Positions 25,458-33,865 of a DNA stretch of 64,000 bases are shown here, piece after piece (within the stretch, counting starts at the first letter, position 1; each line of letters begins with the position of its first letter). The translations under genes and the position numbers were made by a program. The notes beneath the pieces are model-generated. The model ran no database searches. It was not told the DNA's origin and was given only the letters and a program-made list of their open reading frames with translations. Origin of the DNA: Roseburia sp. AF12-17LB (GTDB lineage Bacteria; Bacillota; Clostridia; Lachnospirales; Lachnospiraceae); the NCBI RefSeq assembly GCF_003479605.1, contig NZ_QUHR01000002.1, positions 62,001 through 126,000 of the forward strand, written 5' to 3'.

Positions 25458-25494
25458 CCGGGAGGGCAGAATAGTGTGCCGTCCCGGAATTTTC
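25458..25494 (+). terminator. Terminator after icd
   Basis: CCGGGA (25458-25463) pairs with TCCCGG (25482-25487), with GGCA/TGCC extending the stem inward, followed by AATTTT. It closes the citrate-synthase operon. Confidence 0.75.
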
Positions 25495-25561
25495 AGCTAT
25501 AAAAAGCCCTTGTAAAGAATGCTTTACTTATGGGGTGAAGAGAAAAAGTGAGGAGACTTCC

Positions 25562-27550
25562 ATGATTTTAGCCTGTCAGAATATCAGTAAATCCTTTGGG
25601 ACAGACACCATAATACAGAATGTTTCTTTTCATGTAGAAGATAATGAGAAAACAGCAATTGTCGGCATCAATGGTGCCGGCAAATCTACGTTATTGAAAA
25701 TTATAGTGGGAGAGCTGGCACCGGACAGTGGCGAGGTAACCGTTGCAAAAGGAAAAACCATCGGTTATCTTGCCCAGTATCAGGATAAAGACAGCAACGA
25801 GACCATTTATAATGAAGTGCTTCATGCCTGCGATGCATTAATTGAAAAAGAAGAAAAGCTTCGTAAAATGGAAGAAGACATGCAGCATGTAAGCGCAGAC
25901 GAATTAGAAAAATATATGGAGCAGTACAACCGTTTCAGCCATGCCTTCGAATTAGAGGGCGGACTGACTTTTCGCAGTGAGATAAACGGTGTGTTAAAGG
26001 GACTTGGTTTTTCGGAAAATGATTTCGGAAAGAAAATGTCAGAGTTATCCGGAGGACAGAAGACCAGAGTGGCATTAGGCAGACTTCTGGTAACCAAGCC
26101 TGACATTATCATGCTCGACGAGCCGACCAACCACCTTGATATGGCATCGATTGCATGGCTTGAAAACTATCTTTTGAATTATAAAGGAGCCGTAATTATC
26201 GTAGCCCATGACCGTTATTTCTTAGACCGGATTGTTACGAATGTAGTGGAAATATCCCGCCATACGGCAACGGTATTTCCGGGAAATTATACCGCATATG
26301 CGAGGCAGAAGGAAATACAGCGGGAAAGTCTTTTGCGACAGTATTATAACCAGCAGCGGGAAATCAAGCACCAGGAAGAAGTAATATCCAAGTTAAAATC
26401 CTTTAACCGGGAAAAGTCCATTAAGCGTGCAGAAAGCCGTGAGAAGGCATTGGATAAAATAGAACGTATTGAGAAGCCAATCGATGAAAAAACAGATATG
26501 CATATTACATTGGAGCCGGAAATTACCAGTGGAAATGATGTACTTTCGGTGAAAGGACTTTCAAAATCTTACGAGCATAAACTGTTTTCAAACATTGATT
26601 TTCAGATTAAGCGAGGGGAAAAAGTTGCTTTAATCGGAAATAACGGTACCGGGAAAACCACCATTTTAAAGATAATCAATGGAATTGTAGACGCAGATGC
26701 CGGGGAGATAAAGCTTGGAAGCAATGTGGAAATCGGATATTACGATCAGGAGCATCAGAATTTAGACCCGGATAAGACGTTATTTGATGAAATTGCAGAT
26801 GCTTATCCGAATCTGAAGGCAACGAAGATTCGAAATGTGTTAGCGGCATTTTTATTTACGGATGATGATGTGTTTAAGCGGATTCGTGATATCAGTGGTG
26901 GAGAAAGAGGGCGTGTTTCACTGGCAAAACTGATGTTATCCAATGCAAACTTCCTGATATTGGACGAGCCGACCAACCACCTTGATATTATGTCAAAGGA
27001 AATTTTAGAGTCAGCCATCAATTCCTATACCGGAACGGTGCTTTATGTATCCCATGACCGTTATTTTATTAATAAAACTGCCAGTAGAATTCTTGATTTA
27101 AAGAATGAAACAATTCTAAATTATATTGGAAATTACGATTATTATCTGGAGAAAAAGGAAGTTCAGGAGTTAGCGGCGTTTGGCACAGCTACACAGGATC
27201 GTGCAGACAATTCAGCAGCAAAAGGAAATGTCATTGTTTCCGATGGAACTGGAGAAAATAATGGAACAGAGCAGATATCCAGCGGAGGAAAACAGAAGTT
27301 AAGCTGGGAAGAAATGAAGAAACAGCAGGCAGCAAAACGTAAGCTGGAAAACGAATTAAAGCGTACAGAAGATGAAATTGCTAAGAGAGAGGCAAAGATA
27401 GAAGCATTAAATGATGAACTGTCAAAGCCGGAGGTAGCATCAAATTCTTATGAATTAAACAAAATCCATGAGGAGCAGATGCAGGAAGAGGCAGCGCTGG
27501 AAGAACTCTATGCAAAATGGGAAGAATTAAGTTTACAGAAAGATTGTTAA
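25562..27550 (+). CDS. ABC-F family ATPase (translation/ribosome-associated type)
   Basis: 662 residues from the ATG at 25562, after GAGGAG. Two ABC domains and no membrane segments, the ABC-F layout. Domain 1: Walker A GINGAGKST (35-43), signature LSGGQKTRVALGRLL (from about 161), Walker B IIMLDEPTNHLD. A basic Arm/linker (about 250-310, YYNQQREIKHQEEVISKL) follows. Domain 2: Walker A GNNGTGKTT (about 358), ISGGERGRVSLAKLM, LILDEPTNHLD. A C-terminal coiled coil from about 590 (KQKLSWEEMKKQQAAKRK) fits the YdiF/Uup-like group. These bind the ribosomal E site and resolve stalls; some confer antibiotic resistance, but nothing here points to that. Confidence 0.92.
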   Translation: MILACQNISKSFGTDTIIQNVSFHVEDNEKTAIVGINGAGKSTLLKIIVGELAPDSGEVTVAKGKTIGYLAQYQDKDSNETIYNEVLHACDALIEKEEKLRKMEEDMQHVSADELEKYMEQYNRFSHAFELEGGLTFRSEINGVLKGLGFSENDFGKKMSELSGGQKTRVALGRLLVTKPDIIMLDEPTNHLDMASIAWLENYLLNYKGAVIIVAHDRYFLDRIVTNVVEISRHTATVFPGNYTAYARQKEIQRESLLRQYYNQQREIKHQEEVISKLKSFNREKSIKRAESREKALDKIERIEKPIDEKTDMHITLEPEITSGNDVLSVKGLSKSYEHKLFSNIDFQIKRGEKVALIGNNGTGKTTILKIINGIVDADAGEIKLGSNVEIGYYDQEHQNLDPDKTLFDEIADAYPNLKATKIRNVLAAFLFTDDDVFKRIRDISGGERGRVSLAKLMLSNANFLILDEPTNHLDIMSKEILESAINSYTGTVLYVSHDRYFINKTASRILDLKNETILNYIGNYDYYLEKKEVQELAAFGTATQDRADNSAAKGNVIVSDGTGENNGTEQISSGGKQKLSWEEMKKQQAAKRKLENELKRTEDEIAKREAKIEALNDELSKPEVASNSYELNKIHEEQMQEEAALEELYAKWEELSLQKDC

Positions 27551-27561
27551 AGTTGTAACAC
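27544..27561. promoter_or_regulatory. Rex-box-like operator upstream of rex
   Basis: TTGTTAA-AGTT-GTAACAC matches the Rex consensus TTGTTAAnnnnTTAACAA at 12 of 14 specified positions. It overlaps the ABC-F stop codon and ends one base before the -35 of the rex promoter, consistent with NADH-sensitive autorepression. Confidence 0.7.
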
Positions 27562-27562
27562 A

Positions 27563-27591
27563 TTGACATCCTTTCGGCAAGAAACTATAAT
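27563..27591 (+). promoter_or_regulatory. Consensus sigma-A promoter of rex
   Basis: Exact TTGACA at 27563-27568 and exact TATAAT at 27586-27591 with a 17-base spacer. The only fully consensus promoter I see in the window. Confidence 0.9.
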
Positions 27592-27627
27592 TATTGTAGG
27601 GTATTGAGAGCAGGAGGAACTGGCAGA

Positions 27628-28266
27628 ATGAGCAAAGAAATATCACAGGCAGTAATTCGTAGAATGCCAAGATATTACCGATATCTGGGGGAACTTTTAG
27701 ATGAAGGGGTAGAACGTATTTCATCGAATGAACTGAGTGCAAGAATGAAAGTGACCGCATCGCAGATCAGACAGGATTTAAATAATTTTGGTGGTTTTGG
27801 ACAGCAGGGATATGGTTACAATGTACAATTTCTGTATGAAGAAATCGGAAAGATTATGGGATTAAATGAACAGCATAATATTATTATTATTGGAGCTGGT
27901 AACTTAGGACAGGCACTTGCCAATTATGTGAAGTTTGAAAAACTCGGCTTCGTCATAGTAGGATTGTTTGACGTGAATCCGGAGTTATGCGGAAAATCCA
28001 TTCGTGGCAATAAAATCGAAATGATTGATAAACTGGAAGAATTTGTAAAGACACATAAGGTAGATATTGCTACACTGACTATGCCGAAAGAAAAGGCTGA
28101 TGCTGTGGCAAACCAGCTGGTAAGCCTTGGTGTACATGCAATCTGGAATTTTGCCCATGTGGATCTGGAAGTGTTGGATGAAAATGTTGTAGTGGAAAAT
28201 GTACATTTATCAGACAGCCTGATGCAGTTATCCTATAATATGACAAAGAACAAAAGGGAAAAGTAA
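27628..28266 (+). CDS. rex: Redox-sensing transcriptional repressor Rex
   Basis: 212 residues from the ATG at 27628 with AGGAGG upstream. N-terminal winged helix (AVIRRMPRYYRYLGELLDEG; MKVTASQIRQDLNNFGGFGQQGYGY) and a Rossmann domain with GAGNLGQALANY (about residues 90-101) that binds NADH or NAD+. Rex releases DNA when NADH/NAD+ rises and controls fermentation genes in Gram-positive bacteria. It has its own consensus promoter and an adjacent Rex box, implying autoregulation. Downstream genes include NAD(P)HX repair, a thematically related function. Confidence 0.97.
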   Translation: MSKEISQAVIRRMPRYYRYLGELLDEGVERISSNELSARMKVTASQIRQDLNNFGGFGQQGYGYNVQFLYEEIGKIMGLNEQHNIIIIGAGNLGQALANYVKFEKLGFVIVGLFDVNPELCGKSIRGNKIEMIDKLEEFVKTHKVDIATLTMPKEKADAVANQLVSLGVHAIWNFAHVDLEVLDENVVVENVHLSDSLMQLSYNMTKNKREK

Positions 28267-28290
28267 ACGCTGGAATAGAGGTGTTTTTGC

Positions 28291-28944
28291 ATGAAAGATG
28301 ACAAGGAATTTCTGGAAGCATTAGAAAGCAGAAAAGTACCAATACTTGTATTGGATCAGAAATGGCACAGACTTTTTGCGTTAAGTGGAAAAACCAGTGA
28401 AATCAAGCGGCTGGAAGAAAAGGTAAATCAGTTGTTAGAACAGCAGGGAAAGCTTAATAATGATTTGAAAGAGCTGAAAAAGACAAAGAATCAGTTGATG
28501 AAAAGCATTGTTGTCAACATGGAAGGAACTCATGAGGAAAATGAGGGGGATATTTCTTCCAGAAAATTAGATGAAGACAAGAGACTGATTGATGAAGTCA
28601 ATGTCAAAATGGAAGAAATTGAGGATGAATTAATTGAACTTCCACGAAATATAAACAGTGCAAATCAGGAACTTATGTTAGAAAGCATGCGTTACTGCTA
28701 TGAGAGACTAAGACAGAACAGCAAAGAAGCAGATGAAATTACGGCCTGGATTGATAAGGTAAGGGTAGAACTTAAGAAAAATATCATCAAAAAACAGAAC
28801 CGTGAAATCAACAACCGGCAGATTTATTCTTATATGCATGATATTTTTGGTGTGGATATTTTAAATATATTTGATCTGCGGCAGGAAGATGAAGACCGTC
28901 TGCAGGGAAAAAAAGCGGTGGAAAATGCGGACGAAAGGAATTAA
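28291..28944 (+). CDS. Uncharacterised coiled-coil protein between rex and nnr
   Basis: 217 residues, strongly charged, no membrane helix or signal peptide and no domain I recognise. It begins MKDDKEFLEALESRKVPILVLDQKWHRLF, followed by a coiled coil (about residues 35-75, EIKRLEEKVNQLLEQQGKLN), an acidic gap and a second helical segment (about 95-165) with MRYCYERLRQNSKEADEI. It starts 24 bases after rex and ends 3 bases before the NAD(P)HX repair gene, so it is in the same transcript. Possibly a structural or regulatory partner; function unknown. Confidence 0.6.
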   Translation: MKDDKEFLEALESRKVPILVLDQKWHRLFALSGKTSEIKRLEEKVNQLLEQQGKLNNDLKELKKTKNQLMKSIVVNMEGTHEENEGDISSRKLDEDKRLIDEVNVKMEEIEDELIELPRNINSANQELMLESMRYCYERLRQNSKEADEITAWIDKVRVELKKNIIKKQNREINNRQIYSYMHDIFGVDILNIFDLRQEDEDRLQGKKAVENADERN

Positions 28945-28947
28945 TTT

Positions 28948-30435
28948 ATGGAATATCTTGTAAATTCCCGGGAAATGAAAACATGTGATACCAATACAAT
29001 CGAACATTTTAAAGTGCCATCCATGGTTCTGATGGAGCGGGCAGCGCTTTCTGCGATAGAAGTAATACAGGAAAAAGAAATTTCATGTAACCGCGTGCTG
29101 GTAGTGTGTGGAACCGGAAATAACGGCGGCGATGGTATGGCAATTGCAAGGTTGTTATACTTATCCCACATTCCGGTTGAAGTATATCTCTATGGAAATA
29201 AAACACATTTTTCAAAGCAGGCAAAAGAACAGTATGAAATCTTGACATCATATGGTGTACCATTTATTGATGAAATGGAGGATGCAAATTCCTACAGCCT
29301 GATTATTGATGCGTTATTTGGTATAGGATTATCACGAAAATTAGATGATGAACTGGTGCACTTGATGGAACGGCTAAACCAGAGCAGTGCCCACCGGCTG
29401 GCGGTGGATATACCATCCGGTGTCTCGGCAGATAATGGAGCTGTATTAGGTGGTGCATTCAAAGCAGATGATACCGTAACCTTTGCTTACTGCAAGACCG
29501 GAATGGTGTTATTTCCTGGTGCAGAATACTGCGGAAATATTACGGTTAAGGATATCGGAATTGGAGAAGAAAGCTGGTTAGATAAAAGACCTGCAGCTTA
29601 TGCAATCACAAAGGAAGATTTAAATTTTTTAAATAATCGTGCTGCTGATTCGAACAAGGGAACCTTTGGAAAAGTCCTTCTGGTTGCCGGAAGCGTGAAT
29701 ATGGCAGGTGCGGCGGTTCTTGCAGCAAAGGCAGCTTATCGCAGTGGCTGTGGTCTGGTGAGAATATATACACCGGAAGAAAACCGTATTATCTTACAGA
29801 CAGCAGTGCCGGAGGCAATTCTTACTACCTATTCTGCAAAAAAGGCTGATACACAGCAACTGATAGAATGTCTGTCCTGGGCAGATGTTATTATTTTAGG
29901 ACCTGGAATTGGCAAAAGTGATGTGGCACACAGTATTGTAAAGACGGTACTTAAGAATGCGGCAGTACCAATGGTAGTAGATGCCGATGCATTAAATATC
30001 ATAGCAGAGCAGACCGAACAGCTTCTTCGCCCGCATACAGAACTGGTATTAACGCCACATCTGGGTGAAATGTCCCGGTTAAAACAGCTTGCCGTTTCCT
30101 ATATCAAAGAAAATATTGAGCAGGTTGCGGAAGATTTCGCAAGGGAATATAATGTAATCTGTGTTTTGAAAGACAGCAGAACGGTAACGGCAATTCCTTA
30201 TGGGAAAACATTTATTAACCGGAACGGTAACAGCGGAATGGCTACTGCGGGAAGTGGTGATGTACTGAGCGGAATTATTGGAAGTCTGATGGCGCAGGGC
30301 CTATCTGCAGAGCAGGCGGCACCGCTTGGGGTATATGTACATGCGGCGGCAGCAGATGAACGGAGCAAAACAGTTTCAAAGCATGGACTGACTGCAGGCG
30401 AAATTATAAACGGATTATCCGATGTGTTGTCATAA
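28948..30435 (+). CDS. nnr: Bifunctional NAD(P)H-hydrate epimerase / ADP-dependent dehydratase
   Basis: 495 residues. It repairs hydrated NADH and NADPH: the N-terminal YjeF_N domain (residues 1-210; VVCGTGNNGGDGMAIARLL) equilibrates the R and S epimers, and the C-terminal ribokinase-like domain (about 225-495; GKVLLVAGSVNMAGAAVLAA, VVDADALNI, NGNSGMATAGSGDVLSGIIG) removes water using ADP. The epimerase catalytic aspartate is within IIDALFGIGLS. Start ATG at 28948; AAAGGAA lies upstream. Located behind rex, coupling redox sensing to cofactor repair by position. Confidence 0.95.
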   Translation: MEYLVNSREMKTCDTNTIEHFKVPSMVLMERAALSAIEVIQEKEISCNRVLVVCGTGNNGGDGMAIARLLYLSHIPVEVYLYGNKTHFSKQAKEQYEILTSYGVPFIDEMEDANSYSLIIDALFGIGLSRKLDDELVHLMERLNQSSAHRLAVDIPSGVSADNGAVLGGAFKADDTVTFAYCKTGMVLFPGAEYCGNITVKDIGIGEESWLDKRPAAYAITKEDLNFLNNRAADSNKGTFGKVLLVAGSVNMAGAAVLAAKAAYRSGCGLVRIYTPEENRIILQTAVPEAILTTYSAKKADTQQLIECLSWADVIILGPGIGKSDVAHSIVKTVLKNAAVPMVVDADALNIIAEQTEQLLRPHTELVLTPHLGEMSRLKQLAVSYIKENIEQVAEDFAREYNVICVLKDSRTVTAIPYGKTFINRNGNSGMATAGSGDVLSGIIGSLMAQGLSAEQAAPLGVYVHAAAADERSKTVSKHGLTAGEIINGLSDVLS

Positions 30436-30456
30436 TAATAATTTGAGGTGAATGAA

Positions 30457-31626
30457 ATGAAAAGATATAGCAGGGTATATGCCAGCGTGAATCTGGATGC
30501 GGCCATTGAGAATATGGAGGCAATGCACCGGCTTTTAAAGAAAGATACCAGCATGTTTGCGGTAATTAAAACAGATGGATACGGACATGGTGCAACGGAA
30601 CTTGCCCGTGTATTAGAGCCGCTTCCGTATCTCCATGGCTTCTGTGTGGCCACAGTGGAAGAAGGCGTAATTTTAAGAAATCATGGAATTAAGAAACCGA
30701 TTCTGATTCTTGGTTTTGCATTCCCGGATGAATATGATATTATTGTAGAACAGAAATTAGAGCCTGCCGTATTTACGTATGATATGGCAGTTGCACTATC
30801 TGAAGCTGCAACAAAGAAAAATCAGGATGTGGCAATTCATATTGCAGTGGATACTGGAATGAGCCGGATTGGTTATCAGGTGGAAAAAGAAAATGCAAGA
30901 GAGGTAGCGCAAATCAGTAAGCTGCCACATATAATAATGGAGGGGATTTTTACCCACTTTGCAAGGGCAGATGAAAAAGACAAAACGGGTGCCCATAAGC
31001 AGCTTGAACTGTTTCAGAAAATGATTGCAATGTGCAAAGAAGAAGGCGTTATTTTCCATCATGCACACTGTTCAAACAGTGCAGGAATTATTGATTTGCC
31101 GGAAGCAAATATGGACATTGTAAGAGCGGGAATTACATTATACGGACTCTGGCCATCGGATGAAGTGCAAAAAGACAGACTGCCAATGCACCCGTTAATG
31201 GAATTAAAGAGTCATGTTTCTTACGTAAAGACACTGCCGGCTGGAAGGGAAATCAGCTATGGTGGAACCTATACCACAACCAGAGAGACGAAGGTGGCAA
31301 CGATTCCGGTCGGTTATGGAGACGGTTATCCGAGAACTTTATCTAACAAAGGTTCTGTACTGATTCAGGGAAAAAGAGTACCGATTCTTGGCAGAGTCTG
31401 CATGGATCAGTTTATGGTGGATGTTACTGATGTGCCGGATGTTGTCGTTGGAACAGAGGTAACACTTCTTGGCAGAGACGGCGATGAAATCATTACAGCG
31501 GAAGAAATCGGGGATTTATCCGGCAGATTCAATTATGAATTTGTCTGCTGTCTTGGCAAACGTATTCCAAGAATCTATTTCGAAAACAACAAAGAAGTAG
31601 AACAGAAAGATTATTTTCAGGATTAG
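30457..31626 (+). CDS. alr: Alanine racemase
   Basis: 389 residues from the ATG at 30457; the GTG at 30448 is part of the GAGGTG ribosome-binding site. The PLP lysine is Lys38 in AVIKTDGYGHGA (usually AVVKADAYGHG), and the opposing catalytic tyrosine is in ISYGGTYTTT near residue 267. The enzyme makes D-alanine for peptidoglycan. In B. subtilis alr is followed by the antitoxin ndoAI and toxin ndoA; here the toxin follows without the antitoxin. Confidence 0.96.
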   Translation: MKRYSRVYASVNLDAAIENMEAMHRLLKKDTSMFAVIKTDGYGHGATELARVLEPLPYLHGFCVATVEEGVILRNHGIKKPILILGFAFPDEYDIIVEQKLEPAVFTYDMAVALSEAATKKNQDVAIHIAVDTGMSRIGYQVEKENAREVAQISKLPHIIMEGIFTHFARADEKDKTGAHKQLELFQKMIAMCKEEGVIFHHAHCSNSAGIIDLPEANMDIVRAGITLYGLWPSDEVQKDRLPMHPLMELKSHVSYVKTLPAGREISYGGTYTTTRETKVATIPVGYGDGYPRTLSNKGSVLIQGKRVPILGRVCMDQFMVDVTDVPDVVVGTEVTLLGRDGDEIITAEEIGDLSGRFNYEFVCCLGKRIPRIYFENNKEVEQKDYFQD

Positions 31627-31629
31627 AAC

Positions 31630-31690
31630 AGTATACACTCGATAAAATTGGTAATACTTTCAGTAAAACCTATTCTATGGAGTGTATATT
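31630..31690 (+). promoter_or_regulatory. Long-range inverted repeat that can pair the mazF ribosome-binding site
   Basis: TATACACTC at 31632-31640 is the exact complement of GAGTGTATA at 31680-31688. The downstream arm contains most of the GGAG (31679-31682) before the mazF ATG at 31691. The 39-base loop makes strength uncertain. Confidence 0.4.
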
Positions 31691-32038
31691 ATGATTATCA
31701 GACGAGGAGATATCTATTATGCGGATTTAAGACCGGTAGTAGGCTCGGAACAGGGCGGAATCAGACCGGTTCTGATTATACAGAATGATGTAGGAAACCG
31801 GCACAGTCCTACGGTTATCTGTGCCGCAATCACATCACAGATGAATAAAGCGAAGCTGCCGACCCATGTGGAACTGTCCTGTCATGAATATGACATTGTA
31901 AAAGATTCGGTTATTTTATTGGAACAGCTTCGTACCATTGACAAGACACGATTAAAAGATAAGGTGTGTCATCTGGATGGAAAAATTCTGTCGAAAATCG
32001 ACAAAGCACTGAAGATTAGTCTGGAATTATATACATAA
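31691..32038 (+). CDS. mazF: MazF/PemK-family endoribonuclease (EndoA/NdoA-like), no adjacent antitoxin
   Basis: 115 residues from the ATG at 31691 (GGAG eight bases upstream; a GTG at 31682 is less likely). [20 protein letters not shown] and [12 protein letters not shown] are typical of MazF. The three catalytic residues of B. subtilis EndoA are conserved at the same numbers: Arg25, Thr48 and Gln79. The toxin cuts mRNA at a short motif. The 64-base gap to alr cannot hold a MazE/NdoAI antitoxin, and none is seen downstream, so the antitoxin is absent or unlinked. Confidence 0.93.
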   Translation: MIIRRGDIYYADLRPVVGSEQGGIRPVLIIQNDVGNRHSPTVICAAITSQMNKAKLPTHVELSCHEYDIVKDSVILLEQLRTIDKTRLKDKVCHLDGKILSKIDKALKISLELYT

Positions 32039-32039
32039 C

Positions 32040-32068
32040 TTGACTATTTTTGCCTAAAATGTTATATT
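32040..32068 (+). promoter_or_regulatory. Candidate sigma-A promoter for the CorC-like gene
   Basis: TTGACT (32040-32045) and TATATT (32063-32068), 17-base spacer, immediately after the mazF stop. Confidence 0.55.
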
Positions 32069-32104
32069 TTTCAGAAATATGTATAAAAAGGAGAGTATTC
32101 AAAA

Positions 32105-33013
32105 ATGGATGACGGAGGGAGTCCGAATACAGGATTTTTTAAAAAAATTTTTCATAAACTTCCATTCAAAGATTCCGAGGATGTAACAGAGGAAGAAATT
32201 ATTTCCATGGTAAATGAAGGCCATGAGCAGGGAGTCCTTCGGGAAAATGAAGCGGAGATGATACATAATATCTTTGAATTTGGTGATAAAGAAGCCGGTG
32301 ATATTATGACACACCGTAAAAATATTTCTGCACTGGATGGAAATGACATTTTTGAAGATGTAATCACTCTGGTGATAGACAGCCATTATTCGAGAATGCC
32401 GGTATACTCTGATACCATAGACAATATTATCGGAGTATTACATATCAAAGAGACCTTATCCTACAGCAGACAACCGGAGCTTTTAAAGAAGCCGATTAAG
32501 GAAATTGACGGGTTAATCCGTCCGGTGGATTTCATACCGGAGACACGCAACATCAATGCATTGTTTCAGGAGATGCAGTCGGCAAAAGAGCATATGGTAA
32601 TTGTTGTGGATGAATATGGTCAGACAGCCGGACTGGTCACCATGGAGGATATCTTAGAGGAAATCGTCGGAAATATTTTAGATGAACATGACGAGGAAGA
32701 TACCTATATAGAGAAGAAACCGGACGGAACATTTGTAATGAATGGAATGACACCGTTAGAGGAAGTAGGGGAAGCACTGAATCTTGATTTTGAAGATGAG
32801 GATTATGACACCTTAAATGGCCTTCTGATTTCGCTTATTGATAAAATTCCATCGGAGCACGAAGTCTTTGAAGTAAAATACAAAGGCTATATTTTCGAAG
32901 TACTTTCCGTGGAAGATAAGATGATAAAATATGTACATGTTGTTCCGGAAAGGTCAGAATCTGCCGAGTCTGACACTGCGACTTGTCAGCAGGATGAAAA
33001 AATGGTAGAATAA
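32105..33013 (+). CDS. CBS-pair / CorC_HlyC domain protein (hemolysin C-like)
   Basis: 302 residues, soluble: it lacks the DUF21 membrane domain of the CNNM/YhdP family. After a short leader comes TEEEIISMVNEGHEQGVLRENEAEMIHNIFEF, then two CBS motifs (about 65-185; DIMTHRKNISALDG, IVVDEYGQTAGLVTMEDILEEIVG) and a C-terminal CorC_HlyC domain ending in LSVEDKMIKYVHVVPE. Such proteins are labelled hemolysin or magnesium/cobalt efflux factor; nucleotide or metal regulation through CBS is likely, toxicity is not. AAAAGGAGAG precedes the ATG. yebC follows. Confidence 0.85.
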   Translation: MDDGGSPNTGFFKKIFHKLPFKDSEDVTEEEIISMVNEGHEQGVLRENEAEMIHNIFEFGDKEAGDIMTHRKNISALDGNDIFEDVITLVIDSHYSRMPVYSDTIDNIIGVLHIKETLSYSRQPELLKKPIKEIDGLIRPVDFIPETRNINALFQEMQSAKEHMVIVVDEYGQTAGLVTMEDILEEIVGNILDEHDEEDTYIEKKPDGTFVMNGMTPLEEVGEALNLDFEDEDYDTLNGLLISLIDKIPSEHEVFEVKYKGYIFEVLSVEDKMIKYVHVVPERSESAESDTATCQQDEKMVE

Positions 33014-33046
33014 TACACGAAATACGGATAGAAAAGAGGATTTATT

Positions 33047-33775
33047 ATGTCAGGACATTCCAAGTTTGCCAATATCAAACATAAGAAAGAGAAAAATGAT
33101 GCGGCAAAAGGAAAAATATTTACAATTATAGGACGTGAAATTGCAATTGCGGTAAAAGAGGGTGGAGCAGACCCTGCTAACAACAGTAAATTAAGAGACG
33201 TAATTGCAAAAGCAAAGGCGAATAATATGCCAAACGATACCATCGAGCGTGGTATTAAAAAAGCAGCCGGAGACGGTGATTCCGTAAATTATGTACAGGT
33301 TACTTATGAAGGATACGGTCCAAGCGGAACTGCAATTATTGTAGACGCATTAACCGATAACAAGAACCGTACCGCTGCAAATGTAAGGAATGCATTTACA
33401 AAGGGTCAGGGAAATATCGGAACACAGGGCTGTGTATCTTACCTTTTTGACCAGAAGGGTCAGATTATCATTGCCAAGGAAGACTGCGATATGGATGCAG
33501 ACGATTTGATGATGATGGCATTGGATGCCGGAGCAGAGGATTTCTCAGAAGAGGAAGACAGCTTTGAAGTAATTACAGCACCGGATGATTTCAGTGCAGT
33601 ACGTGAAGCTTTGGAAGCAGAAAATATTCCAATGGCAAGTGCTGAGGTTACCATGATTCCTCAGACTTATGTTTCTTTAACAGACGAGAAAGATATTACC
33701 AATATCCAGAGAATCCTAGATCTTCTGGATGAAGATGATGATGTACAGGAAGTATATCACAACTGGGAGGAATAA
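33047..33775 (+). CDS. YebC/PmpR family protein
   Basis: 242 residues starting [23 protein letters not shown], the unmistakable N terminus of the family, with [23 protein letters not shown] and [10 protein letters not shown] also conserved. Members act as transcriptional regulators (PmpR) and, in more recent work, as factors that help ribosomes at polyproline or other stalls. AAGAGG precedes the ATG. It ends at a strong terminator. Confidence 0.95.
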   Translation: MSGHSKFANIKHKKEKNDAAKGKIFTIIGREIAIAVKEGGADPANNSKLRDVIAKAKANNMPNDTIERGIKKAAGDGDSVNYVQVTYEGYGPSGTAIIVDALTDNKNRTAANVRNAFTKGQGNIGTQGCVSYLFDQKGQIIIAKEDCDMDADDLMMMALDAGAEDFSEEEDSFEVITAPDDFSAVREALEAENIPMASAEVTMIPQTYVSLTDEKDITNIQRILDLLDEDDDVQEVYHNWEE

Positions 33776-33780
33776 AACTG

Positions 33781-33827
33781 ATACCTGCATTTATCAGAGA
33801 CAATGATAGATAGATGCAGGTATTTTC
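33781..33827 (+). terminator. Terminator after yebC
   Basis: Exact 10-bp stem ATACCTGCAT (33781-33790) with ATGCAGGTAT (33814-33823), additional partial pairing inside, followed by TTTT. Confidence 0.8.
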
Positions 33828-33865
33828 TAATAATATATTACATATGGTATAAAGGAGAAGGAAAG

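Noticed and set aside
32105..33013. Hemolysin
   Set aside because: The label comes from the family name; the protein is a soluble CBS/CorC_HlyC protein without membrane or pore features.
33824..33865. T-box or SAM riboswitch before metY
   Set aside because: Only about 40 bases lie between the yebC terminator and the start codon; no aptamer features.
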